This document shows positions 8,503 through 16,689 of a DNA stretch of 64,000 nt, one piece after another. The notes beneath the pieces are model-generated. The model worked only from the letters and a program-made list of their open reading frames with translations, was not told the origin of the DNA and ran no database searches. The DNA lies in assembly GCA_016795375.1 (NCBI GenBank), contig JAEUHJ010000161.1, positions 1-64,000 on the forward strand, read 5' to 3'. Position numbers and translations under genes: made by a program. Position 1 is the stretch's first letter; every line of letters begins with the position of its first letter. Origin of the DNA: Verrucomicrobiaceae bacterium. Lineage in GTDB: Bacteria; Verrucomicrobiota; Verrucomicrobiia; Verrucomicrobiales; Verrucomicrobiaceae.

Positions 8503-9935
8503 TGCCTGTGATTTGTCATTTGCCCGACATGCGTCCCGTCACCCATTCCATCGCCGTCCTCGGTGGAGGCATCTCTGGCCTCACCTGCGCCCTCCGTCTC
8601 GCCCAGGAGGGGAGATGCGTGACTCTCATCGAGGGTTCCGGCCAGCTCGGCGGTCTCGGCACCTTCTTTGAGCACGACGGGCGCACGTTTGAAAAGTTCT
8701 ACCACTGCATGCTGCCCAGCGACGGGCCGTTGCTGCGCGTGCTGGAGGCGCTCGGCATCCGCGATGATGTGTACTGGAAGCCCACCACCTTCGCGTATGC
8801 GCATCAGGGCCGGTTCTTCCCGCTGAACACCGCGCTGGACCTGCTGAAGTTCGCGCCGCTGCGTTTCATCGACCGCATCCGTGTCGGCATCACCGGCTTG
8901 TATGGCCGCCTCGCCTCCGACAAGGGGCTCGACGACATCACCACTGTCAAATGGCTCACAAAACTCAGCGGCACGCGCGCGTTCGCGAAATTCTGGAGGC
9001 CCATGCTGGAGGCGAAGTTCGGCGACCGTCATCACGACGTGCCCGCGCTCTGGTTCTGGACACGTTTCAACCGTGAGAAGGGCGAGTCGAAGGGCGAGCG
9101 CAAAGGCTACATCAAAGGCGGCTACAAACACATCACCGACACCTTCGCCCGCGTCCTCCATGCCAACGGAGGCACCATCCGGCTCAAAACCACCGTGCAA
9201 CAGATGGATATCGACGATGAGGGCCGCGTCGCCATCACCACCGCCGCCGGCGTCGAAAAATTCGACCAGGTCGTCGTCACACTGCCCACGCCGCAGGTCG
9301 AAAAACTCATCGGTCCCGCCTTGCGCCGGGAGATGCCAGCGCTCGACACCACCACGGACTACCAAGGCGTCATCAACTGCCTGCTGTTCCTCAAAAAACC
9401 GCTCACCCCGCACTACTGGGTCGCCACGCCGGAGGGCGAACATCCTTTCGACGGCGTCGTCGAAACTTCCACGCTCACTGACACCGCCGATCGCGGCAGC
9501 CGCCACGTCGTCTATCTCACCAAGTATCTTCATCGCGACGACGTGCGTTTCGCCGCGAGCGACGACTGCATCCGCGCCGGCTGGATTCCCGCGTTGAAAA
9601 ACCTCTTCCCGCAACTCCAGGACGACGACATCGAGGCATCTTTCGTCTTCCGCGCCCCGTTCGTCGAGCCGATCTACAGGCTCGGTCAGATGAAGCTGCG
9701 TCCGCCGGAGGAACTGGTCGCGGACAAGGTTTATCTCGCCAACACCGCGCAGGTTTACCCGGTCGTCACCTCCTGGAACGGCAGCGTGACACAGGCCGAG
9801 CGCACCCTGGCGGTGATGGGCCTTCATGACACAGGCTGCCAGCCTGTGCCCACCGGGTCACGCACCGCGGAATTGAAGCTGACAAAGCCGCGCTTGGCGG
9901 CGCAACCGCTGCGTCCGGCGTCGGCGAAGGTTTGA
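8499..9935 (+). CDS. FAD-dependent oxidoreductase (amine-oxidase/protoporphyrinogen-oxidase-like)
   Basis: A 478-residue flavoprotein with an N-terminal Rossmann motif, VLGGGISGLTCALRLAQEG, and the GGLGTFFEHDG segment typical of NAD(P)-binding_8/amino-oxidase proteins. Members of this group next to GT2 and GT-C genes often belong to glycan or glycolipid clusters, where a UDP-galactopyranose-mutase-like or desaturation chemistry is suspected; the reaction here is unknown. The ATG at 8499 overlaps the GT2 stop; ATG 8529, directly before the Rossmann strand, is an alternative. The last 35 or so residues are encoded across a palindromic repeat (9830-9848) and look like a late extension. Confidence 0.82.
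   Translation: MMPVICHLPDMRPVTHSIAVLGGGISGLTCALRLAQEGRCVTLIEGSGQLGGLGTFFEHDGRTFEKFYHCMLPSDGPLLRVLEALGIRDDVYWKPTTFAYAHQGRFFPLNTALDLLKFAPLRFIDRIRVGITGLYGRLASDKGLDDITTVKWLTKLSGTRAFAKFWRPMLEAKFGDRHHDVPALWFWTRFNREKGESKGERKGYIKGGYKHITDTFARVLHANGGTIRLKTTVQQMDIDDEGRVAITTAAGVEKFDQVVVTLPTPQVEKLIGPALRREMPALDTTTDYQGVINCLLFLKKPLTPHYWVATPEGEHPFDGVVETSTLTDTADRGSRHVVYLTKYLHRDDVRFAASDDCIRAGWIPALKNLFPQLQDDDIEASFVFRAPFVEPIYRLGQMKLRPPEELVADKVYLANTAQVYPVVTSWNGSVTQAERTLAVMGLHDTGCQPVPTGSRTAELKLTKPRLAAQPLRPASAKV
9830..9848. repeat. Perfect palindromic repeat inside the oxidoreductase 3' end
   Basis: CACAGGCT (9830-9837), GCC spacer, AGCCTGTG (9841-9848): an 8-bp perfect stem. It lies within codons near residue 444 of the FAD oxidoreductase. 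I recognise the CACAGGCTG..CAGCCTGTG type as a motif that recurs between and at the ends of genes in PVC bacteria, but family membership has not been tested. Confidence 0.6.
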
Positions 9936-9940
9936 CGCGC

Positions 9941-10768
9941 TCAGGCCAGCAACTCCGCCGCGTTGCGTGATCGCACCGCCTGCGTCTGTCCTTCATCCAA
10001 GGCCGACTCCCGCATCTTCAGCTCGGCGGATTCCCAGTAAAAAACGGGGGCGAAGGAGCCGAACACCAGGCGCTCTTGCGGCCAGGTCTTCAGCAGGTTC
10101 ACCACGCCGCCCACGCCCTCAATCATCGCAAAGTCGAGCCACACATTCGGGCAATCTTGCAGATGTCGCAGCACCATCGCCGCGTTGGCGTTCAGCAGCA
10201 TCACGCGCGCCTCCTTCATCTCCCGCATGATCGGCGCCAGCGGCGCGAGATCGACCGCAGTCACGCGCACCTGCGGATGCTGCGTGCGTTCATCCTCCAT
10301 TTGCGTGACGATTTGGACCACGAGCCGGTGTTTCACCGCGAAGGCCAGCAATTCGCGAAACGCGGGTGATTCGATCGTGTGGCCGTGGTAGTTCGGGTGC
10401 AGCCGGATCACGCGCATGCCGTGTTCCTCCGCGCATCGTCGCACATCATCCTGCCATGCCGGCAGCGCGAGGTTGATCGTGCCGCAGGGGCGTAATATCG
10501 CGTGCCCACGGCATTTTTCCACGAGCTGGCGGTTCACCGTGGCCACATCCCGGCGCAGCAGGCCCTCAAACGCGCCCGTCCAGAGGTCGGTGACACCGCG
10601 CTGGATCATGCGTTGCATGAACGCCTCCGTGTTTTCGCCTTCCAGGCTGCGGAACGGGTTTGAACCGATGTAAACGTGGCAGTCGGTGAGTTTCGTCCCA
10701 CCCGTGGCATGCAACGATGATGCCGCCAGCGCGGCGCTGGCAGTCTGGAGGAAATTCCGGCGGTTCAT
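9941..10768 (-). CDS. Tat-exported amidohydrolase-family protein
   Basis: The 275-residue product begins with a twin-arginine signal (MNRRNFLQTASAALAAS), which fixes the ATG at 10768 rather than the in-frame upstream one. The rest is an amidohydrolase_2-like TIM barrel: DCHVYIG, then RLHPNYHGH. The HxH metal motif on strand 1 is reduced to DCHVY, and the C-terminal strand reads VFGSFAPVF instead of the usual GSD, so metal binding may be altered. It ends 5 bp from the glycan cluster, convergent with it. Substrate unknown. Confidence 0.72.
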   Translation of the reverse strand: MNRRNFLQTASAALAASSLHATGGTKLTDCHVYIGSNPFRSLEGENTEAFMQRMIQRGVTDLWTGAFEGLLRRDVATVNRQLVEKCRGHAILRPCGTINLALPAWQDDVRRCAEEHGMRVIRLHPNYHGHTIESPAFRELLAFAVKHRLVVQIVTQMEDERTQHPQVRVTAVDLAPLAPIMREMKEARVMLLNANAAMVLRHLQDCPNVWLDFAMIEGVGGVVNLLKTWPQERLVFGSFAPVFYWESAELKMRESALDEGQTQAVRSRNAAELLA

Positions 10769-10857
10769 GCGGCCAGTGTGACGGACAGAGGGCATGGTGA
10801 AAAGCATTTCCTCATCTCTTGCGCGGCGGAAAGGGACGCGTAGCCTCCGTGCTGACG

Positions 10858-11184
10858 ATGAACTGGTACATCAACAACGCCGGGGCCGCCGAGGGGCCGA
10901 AGGATGACGCCGTGATGGCCGGGCTGGTCCGTGAGAAAAAATTGACGCCGGACTCGCTTGTCTGGCACCCCGGACTCGATGCCTGGCAGACGGTGGCGCA
11001 GGTTTCGCCGTCGTGGGCCGGGGGCAAGGCGGAGCCAGCCGTCGAGAAGAAGACCGTGGCGGACAAGAGAGACCCCGGCGCGCGTCGTCTCGCGGGACCG
11101 AAGGCTCCGACTGCCGAGGCGGCCGGAGAAAAACCCGGCGGCCTTCTCAAACGTCTGTTCGGGTTCGGCAGGAAGAAGGATTGA
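10858..11184 (+). CDS. GYF_2 domain protein
   Basis: A 108-residue protein. Residues 1 to about 52 form a GYF_2 (DUF4339) domain: it opens MNWYINNAG, then EGPKDDAVM, and WHPGLDAW. These domains bind proline-rich peptides or occur beside membrane segments in signalling or secretion proteins. The C-terminal half is charged and low in complexity (Glu/Lys/Ala), ending in LFGFGRKKD. No membrane segment is present. ATG 10858 begins exactly at the domain; the frame extends upstream to a TTG that lacks support. Function unknown. Confidence 0.7.
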   Translation: MNWYINNAGAAEGPKDDAVMAGLVREKKLTPDSLVWHPGLDAWQTVAQVSPSWAGGKAEPAVEKKTVADKRDPGARRLAGPKAPTAEAAGEKPGGLLKRLFGFGRKKD

Positions 11185-11187
11185 TCG

Positions 11188-11973
11188 TCACGCCTGGATG
11201 CCCTTCGCCTTCAAGATCGGCAGCATGAGGCCGCGCAGGTTGTCGCAGAGGATTTTCTGCTTGTCCGCGCCGCTGATCTGCGCGCCGTGGACTTTCGCGA
11301 GCTGGCTGGCGAAGCTGCGCCCGCCGCAGTCGCTGCCGTAGATCACGCGGGACACGCCGAGCTCGCGCACGGCCATCTCGGTGTAGCCGGCGGTGGGATC
11401 GGAGCCGGCGAGATCGGCATAGAGGTTGGTTTGCGCACGGATCGCACGAATGCCCAGCTCCCAGGTGCCGCCGGTGTGCCCGCAGATGATCGGCACGTCG
11501 GGAAACCGCCGCGCCAGCGCCACCAGCTCGTCGGGAGTCGATTCACCGGCGTAATTGCCGTTCGTCTTGAACCAGGTGTGCTGGAAAATGACCGCCTTCA
11601 GCTCCGCCGCGCGGCGGATGATCGCGTCGATGGCCGGAACCGTGCAGCGTTCCGCCACCCACAGCTTCACGCCCACCATCGGGCCGTTGGCGACGCAGCG
11701 TTCGAGTTCGGCCAGGCTTTCCTGCGGATGCTTGGCACTGAGATAGACGAATCCGAACGCGCGATCCGGGAATTTCGTGACAGTGCGCAGCACCTCGTCG
11801 TTCTGTTTCACCAGATCGTCCGGCGTGGGATCCTGCGACCACTTCAGGCCCATGTAAACACACAGCCGCTCGATGCCCATGCGGTCGGCATAGACGAGCA
11901 GCGCCTTCATCCGCTCCTCCGGCGTGAGGCCGGGGACGCCGGACAGGTGGCAATGCAGATCCCAGATGCGCAT
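11188..11973 (-). CDS. Amidohydrolase family protein
   Basis: A 261-residue cytoplasmic amidohydrolase_2-type TIM barrel. All metal-site elements are visible: WDLHCHL (HxH), FQHTWF, CGHTGG and GSDCGG. These enzymes hydrolyse or decarboxylate cyclic and aromatic acids or lactones; the substrate is not deducible. The ATG at 11973 is chosen because MRIWDLHCH is the normal start of the barrel, although the frame is open to 12144. It ends 3 bp from the convergent GYF_2 gene and may form a set with the Tat-exported relative at 9941-10768. Confidence 0.82.
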   Translation of the reverse strand: MRIWDLHCHLSGVPGLTPEERMKALLVYADRMGIERLCVYMGLKWSQDPTPDDLVKQNDEVLRTVTKFPDRAFGFVYLSAKHPQESLAELERCVANGPMVGVKLWVAERCTVPAIDAIIRRAAELKAVIFQHTWFKTNGNYAGESTPDELVALARRFPDVPIICGHTGGTWELGIRAIRAQTNLYADLAGSDPTAGYTEMAVRELGVSRVIYGSDCGGRSFASQLAKVHGAQISGADKQKILCDNLRGLMLPILKAKGIQA

Positions 11974-12200
11974 GTCCGTGAGTGAAGCGGAGGCAGTCCG
12001 GCGCGGCAATGTTTTCTTTGCAGGCAGCCGCGCAAACCCCATGTGTCCGGTCATGATGGCAAGATGTGCATGCCGCCGCCACCCCGGAGTCCCCCTGTCC
12101 GGGACAATGCGGATGCTGTCATGCCGGGAAGGATGATTGAGCATAACTTTGCCATCCAGAGGCTTGCCATATGCCGCATTCTCGCCATGCTCAGCAGGCC

Positions 12201-12566
12201 ATGAAAATCACAAACATTCTTCTGATCGGGCTGCTCGCAGGCGGCATCACCTCATGTGAAAAAACACCGGAAGCCAAGAAAGCCGCCGAGGACACCAAAA
12301 AGGCCACGGAAGCTGTCAAGGAAGCCGTCAAATCGGGCGGGGACGCCGCCGCGAAGGCAGTGACGGATGCGAAAGCCGAGGCTGAAAAGAAGGCCGCTGA
12401 ACTGAAGGCCGAGGCCGAGAAAAAGGCCGCCGCCCTCGAAGAAGCCGCCGCCAAGAAAGCCGGGGAGGCTGCCAAGGCCGTTGAAGACGCCGCCAAGAAA
12501 GCCAAGGAAGCCCTCGCTCCCGCAGCTCCGCCAGCCGTGCCGGCTGTTCCTGCCGTGCCGAAATGA
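12201..12566 (+). CDS. Small Ala/Lys/Glu-rich lipoprotein
   Basis: A 121-residue protein with a lipoprotein signal (lipobox-like GITSC, Cys at about 19). The mature part, about 25-105, is an almost uninterrupted run of Ala, Lys, Glu and Asp in short repeats such as AEAEKKAAELK, which should form a long helix or coiled coil. A Pro/Ala/Val tail follows. The composition resembles Lpp-like or YtxH/apolipoprotein-like envelope spacers, and homology is hard to judge because of low complexity. A clear intrinsic terminator follows at 12599. Start is the ATG directly before the signal. Confidence 0.7.
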   Translation: MKITNILLIGLLAGGITSCEKTPEAKKAAEDTKKATEAVKEAVKSGGDAAAKAVTDAKAEAEKKAAELKAEAEKKAAALEEAAAKKAGEAAKAVEDAAKKAKEALAPAAPPAVPAVPAVPK

Positions 12567-12598
12567 CCTTCTTCTCACCAGCTTGAGAACCACCTCAC

Positions 12599-12632
12599 GA
12601 GCGCCAGGGGCATCCTTGGCGCTCTTTTCTTT
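12599..12632 (+). terminator. Rho-independent terminator
   Basis: GAGCGCCA (12599-12606) pairs perfectly with TGGCGCTC (12617-12624) across a 10-nt loop and is followed by TTTTCTTT. It ends transcription of the small lipoprotein gene and isolates miaA. Confidence 0.85.
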
Positions 12633-12663
12633 GCATGTCACAAGCCTTCCTCCACGCTGAGAC

Positions 12664-13602
12664 ATGCTTCCCGCGCCCACCTTCTTCATCGCCGGCCCCA
12701 CAGCCTCCGGCAAATCCGCCCTCGCGCTTGCCCTGGCGGAAGAAGTCGGTGGCGAGATCGTGAACGCGGATGCCCTCCAGCTCTACGCGGGCATGGACAC
12801 TCTCACGGCGAAACCCTCCGCCGCTGATCGCCAGCGCGCGCCTCATCACCTCTACGGCGTCCTGTCCGCCGCCGAGGCCTGTGACGCGCAGCGTTACCAT
12901 TCGCTCGCCATGCCGGTGATCACCGGCATCGCCTCCCGCGGCCGCGTTCCTGTGGTCGTCGGTGGATCCGGTCTTTACCTCAAGGCGCTCACTCATGGCC
13001 TCTCCCCGCTGCCCGCCGCATCTTCGCAGTTGCGGGAGAAGTTCAGACACCTCAGCCTTGGCGAAAAAACATCCTGGCTGCTCCAGCGCGATCCCGAAGC
13101 CACCACCACCGTGAATCTGCGCAATCCGCGCTACGTCGAGCGCGCGTTGGAAATCTGCCTGCTCACCGGCGTCTCCCAGTCCGCCTTGCGCCGCTCCTTT
13201 GTGGATAATGAGCCTCAAGTGAACGGCATCATTCTCGAATGGAACCGCGAGACACTTTATGAGCGCATCAATCAACGCGCGCTGGACATGTTCGCCGCAG
13301 GACTGATCGACGAGGTGGCCGGCCTGGGCGAAATGTCGCCCACCGCCGGAAAGGCCATCGGCATCCGTGAGGTGCGCGAGCATCTCGCCGGCCGTGCGAC
13401 GCTCGATCAAACCATCGCCGCCATCCAGCAGGCCACGCGGCGCTATGCGAAGCGGCAGATCACCTGGTTCCGCCGTGAACGCTGCCTCCAAACGATTTGC
13501 CTCGATTCCCTTCCACGGCCAGAGTACGCCGTCCCACGCATCCTCGCACTTTTTCCATGCCTCCGCCTGTCCAGCCAGCACGACCAGTCTTTGTCAACCT
13601 AG
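12664..13602 (+). CDS. miaA: tRNA dimethylallyltransferase MiaA
   Basis: Adds an isopentenyl group to A37 of tRNAs reading UNN codons. The 312-residue protein has the P-loop AGPTASGKS at about 9-17, the substrate motif VNADALQLYAGMD, HHLYGVL, and VVVGGSGLYLKAL. The usual GIREVREHL and QATRRYAKRQITWFRR motifs follow near the C-terminus. Length is normal. Its last 46 bp overlap the aroB start, so translation of the two is probably coupled. Confidence 0.95.
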   Translation: MLPAPTFFIAGPTASGKSALALALAEEVGGEIVNADALQLYAGMDTLTAKPSAADRQRAPHHLYGVLSAAEACDAQRYHSLAMPVITGIASRGRVPVVVGGSGLYLKALTHGLSPLPAASSQLREKFRHLSLGEKTSWLLQRDPEATTTVNLRNPRYVERALEICLLTGVSQSALRRSFVDNEPQVNGIILEWNRETLYERINQRALDMFAAGLIDEVAGLGEMSPTAGKAIGIREVREHLAGRATLDQTIAAIQQATRRYAKRQITWFRRERCLQTICLDSLPRPEYAVPRILALFPCLRLSSQHDQSLST

Positions 13603-14657
13603 GCCCGCGCAGCTACCTCGTGCAGGTCGGGCGCGACCTCCTCAAGACGCTCGGCGGGGAGGTGAACAAAAAAATGCCCGATCGCCTGAAGTGCGCCGTC
13701 GTCACCGACTCGAACGTCAGGCCGCTCTATGCCGACAAAGTGCTCGAAAGCCTCCGCGCGGCCGGAAAGGATCCTCATCTCGTCACCGTCCCGGCCGGCG
13801 AGGCGTCCAAATCGCTCATCCAAAGCGAGACCGTGCTCGGTGAGATGGCGCGCGCGGGCATTGATCGCAAAAGCTTTCTCGTCGCCCTCGGCGGCGGCGT
13901 CATCGGCGATCTCGGCGGCTTCTGCGCCGCCATCTACCAGCGTGGCATTCCCTACGTCCAGGTGCCCACCACCGTGCTTTCCCAGGTGGACAGCTCCGTC
14001 GGCGGCAAAACCGGCGTGAACCTGCCTGACGCGAAGAACATGGTCGGCTGCTTCCACCAGCCCGCGCATGTCATCGCCGACATCGACACGCTCAGTTCGC
14101 TCCCGACACGCGAGTGGAACGAAGGCTTCGCTGAAATCATCAAGCATGCCTGCATTCGCGACGCCTCGATGTTCGAGGCCATCCAGAGCCTCGCCGAAGG
14201 CAAGGGTGATCTCGTCGCCCTCATACGCCGGAACATCTCCATCAAGGCCGCCATCGTCGAGGCTGATGAATACGAAACCATCGGCACGCGGGCCCTGCTC
14301 AATTTCGGCCACACGCTGGGCCACGCCATCGAGGCCGCCGCCGGTTACGGCCGACTGCTGCATGGCGAGGCCATCAGCCTCGGTCTGCGCGCCGCCGCCT
14401 GGCTCTCCGTGCAGGCGTCCGATCTCACCGCCGAGCATTACGACCGCATCGTCGCCCTGCTGAAGCTCTGCGATCTTCCCACCCGGCTTCCCGACGATCT
14501 CGACACCGAGGAGATCATGCGCATCGCCCGCATGGACAAGAAATTCGAGAACGGCAGGATCCGCTTCGTCCTCCTGCGCAAGCCCGGTGAAGCCTACGTC
14601 AGCAAAGATGTCATCGAAGGTCACTTGAAGCAGGCGCTCGACGAACTTCGGAAGTAA
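13557..14657 (+). CDS. aroB: 3-dehydroquinate synthase
   Basis: Second step of the shikimate pathway, converting DAHP to 3-dehydroquinate with NAD+ and a divalent metal. The 366-residue protein shows PAGEASKS, the dinucleotide-binding GGGVIGDLGGFCAAIY, VPTTVLSQVDSSVGGKTGVN, and metal ligands in FAEIIKHA and the FGHTLGHAIE segment. ATG 13557 gives the family-typical N-terminus; the frame opens 60 bp earlier but that extension reads through miaA. It is the last gene of the miaA-aroB pair. Confidence 0.95.
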   Translation: MPPPVQPARPVFVNLGPRSYLVQVGRDLLKTLGGEVNKKMPDRLKCAVVTDSNVRPLYADKVLESLRAAGKDPHLVTVPAGEASKSLIQSETVLGEMARAGIDRKSFLVALGGGVIGDLGGFCAAIYQRGIPYVQVPTTVLSQVDSSVGGKTGVNLPDAKNMVGCFHQPAHVIADIDTLSSLPTREWNEGFAEIIKHACIRDASMFEAIQSLAEGKGDLVALIRRNISIKAAIVEADEYETIGTRALLNFGHTLGHAIEAAAGYGRLLHGEAISLGLRAAAWLSVQASDLTAEHYDRIVALLKLCDLPTRLPDDLDTEEIMRIARMDKKFENGRIRFVLLRKPGEAYVSKDVIEGHLKQALDELRK

Positions 14658-14762
14658 GAAGTGATTCGGCGGGGCAGTTGGCCGGTGGATCAGTGAGTTG
14701 AAACTCGACAGCGCCATTGCCTTGCTGTCCTACTGTCACGCCGATTTGTTGTCCCACAGGAA

Positions 14763-16598
14763 ATGCGCTTCCTCGCCCCCAGTTACCTTCACCTTGCCTG
14801 GCTGGCTCTCATCCCGCTCGCGTTGTGGTTGTTTCGCAGGCAGGCAAAGCGGGTGCCCGTTTCCACATTGCTGTTCTTCAAATCGCTCGCGCGCGAGCAT
14901 CAGGAGTCCGCGTGGCTGCGCAAAATCAAAAAATGGCTCTCGCTGCTGCTCACGCTGTTCGTCTTGATCCTTGCTGTCCTCGCGCTCGCCCGGCCCGGCG
15001 GCGACATCGCGGCCGGCTCACCCGGCGCGGTTGTCATCATCATCGACCGCTCCGCTTCGATGTCCGCCAGGGACATGCAGGGCCGCACATGCCTGGATCA
15101 TGCCAGGCGGCGCGTGAAGGAACGCGTCCGTGCGCTGCCTGACCAGGTCGTCCTGTCGCTCATCACCTTCGACTCACGCCCGCATGTCCTGCTCTCCCGC
15201 AGCCGCAACCGCCGCGAGTGCCTGCGCCTGCTCGATGAGGTGGCCGCTGTTCCCATCGAAGGCAGAACCTGGGCCGCGCTGAACGTCGCACGGCGTCTCG
15301 CTGATCTCGAGGCGCGATCCCGCATCTGGTTCGCCTCCGATTCCACGCCTCCGGCGGGCCAGGACATCGACCTGATCTCCTCCGCGCTGCCGGAGCCGCG
15401 CAATGCCGGCATCACCGCTTTCCAGATCCGCCCCAGCCCGCTCGCACATGACCGTTACGAGGCATTTGTCAAAGTCAGCGCCGCCTCCAGCAACGCGGGA
15501 AGGACGACATCCACCCTCGAAGTCTCCCTGGCGGGCCGCATCGCCCAGCTTCGTGAACTCGAGCTCGCGCCCGGCGGGTCCACCACGCTCATTCTGCCGC
15601 TCGAAGGACTGCGCGGGCAGCGGTTGGAAATGCGCCTGACCACTGCGGGCGACTGTTTCGGTTGGGATGACGGCTTGTCCGCCCCGCTGCCCAAAACCCG
15701 GCCGCTCAACGTCGCCTGGTTCGCCGAGAAGGCCGACCCCTTCACTGAACTCGCGCTCTCGTCACTCATCGAGGCCGGACGCATTGAAATGAAAAAAGGG
15801 GAGCCAGCCGCATGGCCGCCGAAAGAGCAGCCGGATGTGTTCATTTTCGAAAACTGGCTTCCGAAAGAATGGCCTGCGGAGAAACCCGTCATCGCCCTCA
15901 CTCCACGGCAAGACTCCGGCCCGCTGCGCGCCCGCGCCACACGCGGTGTGCCGTATGACAGCGTGCGCGTCTTGCGGCCGGATCATCCCGTGCTCTTTCG
16001 CGTCGCCAGCGGCCGGGTTGCCCTCACGCAGACCACCGTGCTCGGCCTCCCGGCGTCCATCGAGACCCTGTGGATGGCCGGTGGGGAGCCCGTTCTGGCC
16101 GCCGGCGAATTCGACGGGCGGCGCATCGTCGCCACCGCATTCTCGCCGGCGCAGTCCGAGCAGCTCGCCCTGCTGCCCTCCTTTCCGCTGATCCTTGGCA
16201 ACGCGCTATACTGGTGCGCCGGGGACAGCGACGCGCTCGCCAGCCTGCGCACGTCGCGCACGGGGGAAATGCTCGCGGCGGACAGCCTCGTGCAATGGCA
16301 TGCATGGGACGGAGCGCAGTTCATCGACGTTTCCGACAATCCCGTGAATGGCCTGTTCACGCTCAACCGCATCGGCGGTTGGGAGGCCGGGGACGGCCGC
16401 GTCGGAGCCTGCGCGTTGATCTCGGATGCGGAGACAAGCCTGCCGAAACTTGACGCGAAAAACACGCCAGCGTTCCAGGCGAACGCCCCGGTCATCACCG
16501 CCGCCGCCTTCAGCACCTGGCCGAAACGTCTGGTCTGGCTCGCGCTCGCCTTGCTGCTGCTGGAGAGCTTTCTTTTCCATCGCAAGGCGGTGTACTGA
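14763..16598 (+). CDS. BatA-type membrane protein with VWA domain
   Basis: A 611-residue protein. The N-terminus (MRFLAPSYLHLAWLALIPLA) is the aerotolerance-regulator BatA N-terminal membrane region, followed by a second helix at about 58-76. A von Willebrand factor A domain then carries the MIDAS motif DRSASMS (D95, S97, S99). A long beta-rich region and a C-terminal helix (about 587-605) complete it. In related genomes such proteins lie with MoxR ATPase, DUF58 and other Bat genes; none of those partners is adjacent here, so this is an orphan. Likely an inner-membrane scaffold with a periplasmic region. Confidence 0.8.
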   Translation: MRFLAPSYLHLAWLALIPLALWLFRRQAKRVPVSTLLFFKSLAREHQESAWLRKIKKWLSLLLTLFVLILAVLALARPGGDIAAGSPGAVVIIIDRSASMSARDMQGRTCLDHARRRVKERVRALPDQVVLSLITFDSRPHVLLSRSRNRRECLRLLDEVAAVPIEGRTWAALNVARRLADLEARSRIWFASDSTPPAGQDIDLISSALPEPRNAGITAFQIRPSPLAHDRYEAFVKVSAASSNAGRTTSTLEVSLAGRIAQLRELELAPGGSTTLILPLEGLRGQRLEMRLTTAGDCFGWDDGLSAPLPKTRPLNVAWFAEKADPFTELALSSLIEAGRIEMKKGEPAAWPPKEQPDVFIFENWLPKEWPAEKPVIALTPRQDSGPLRARATRGVPYDSVRVLRPDHPVLFRVASGRVALTQTTVLGLPASIETLWMAGGEPVLAAGEFDGRRIVATAFSPAQSEQLALLPSFPLILGNALYWCAGDSDALASLRTSRTGEMLAADSLVQWHAWDGAQFIDVSDNPVNGLFTLNRIGGWEAGDGRVGACALISDAETSLPKLDAKNTPAFQANAPVITAAAFSTWPKRLVWLALALLLLESFLFHRKAVY

Positions 16599-16689
16599 GC
16601 CTGCCCAAAACAGCGCCGTGTCAGCATGATTAAGGCGCACGCAGGAATATCCCGTCCTGCGGCTCCGTACTGCCTGCAAGCCTGCCACC

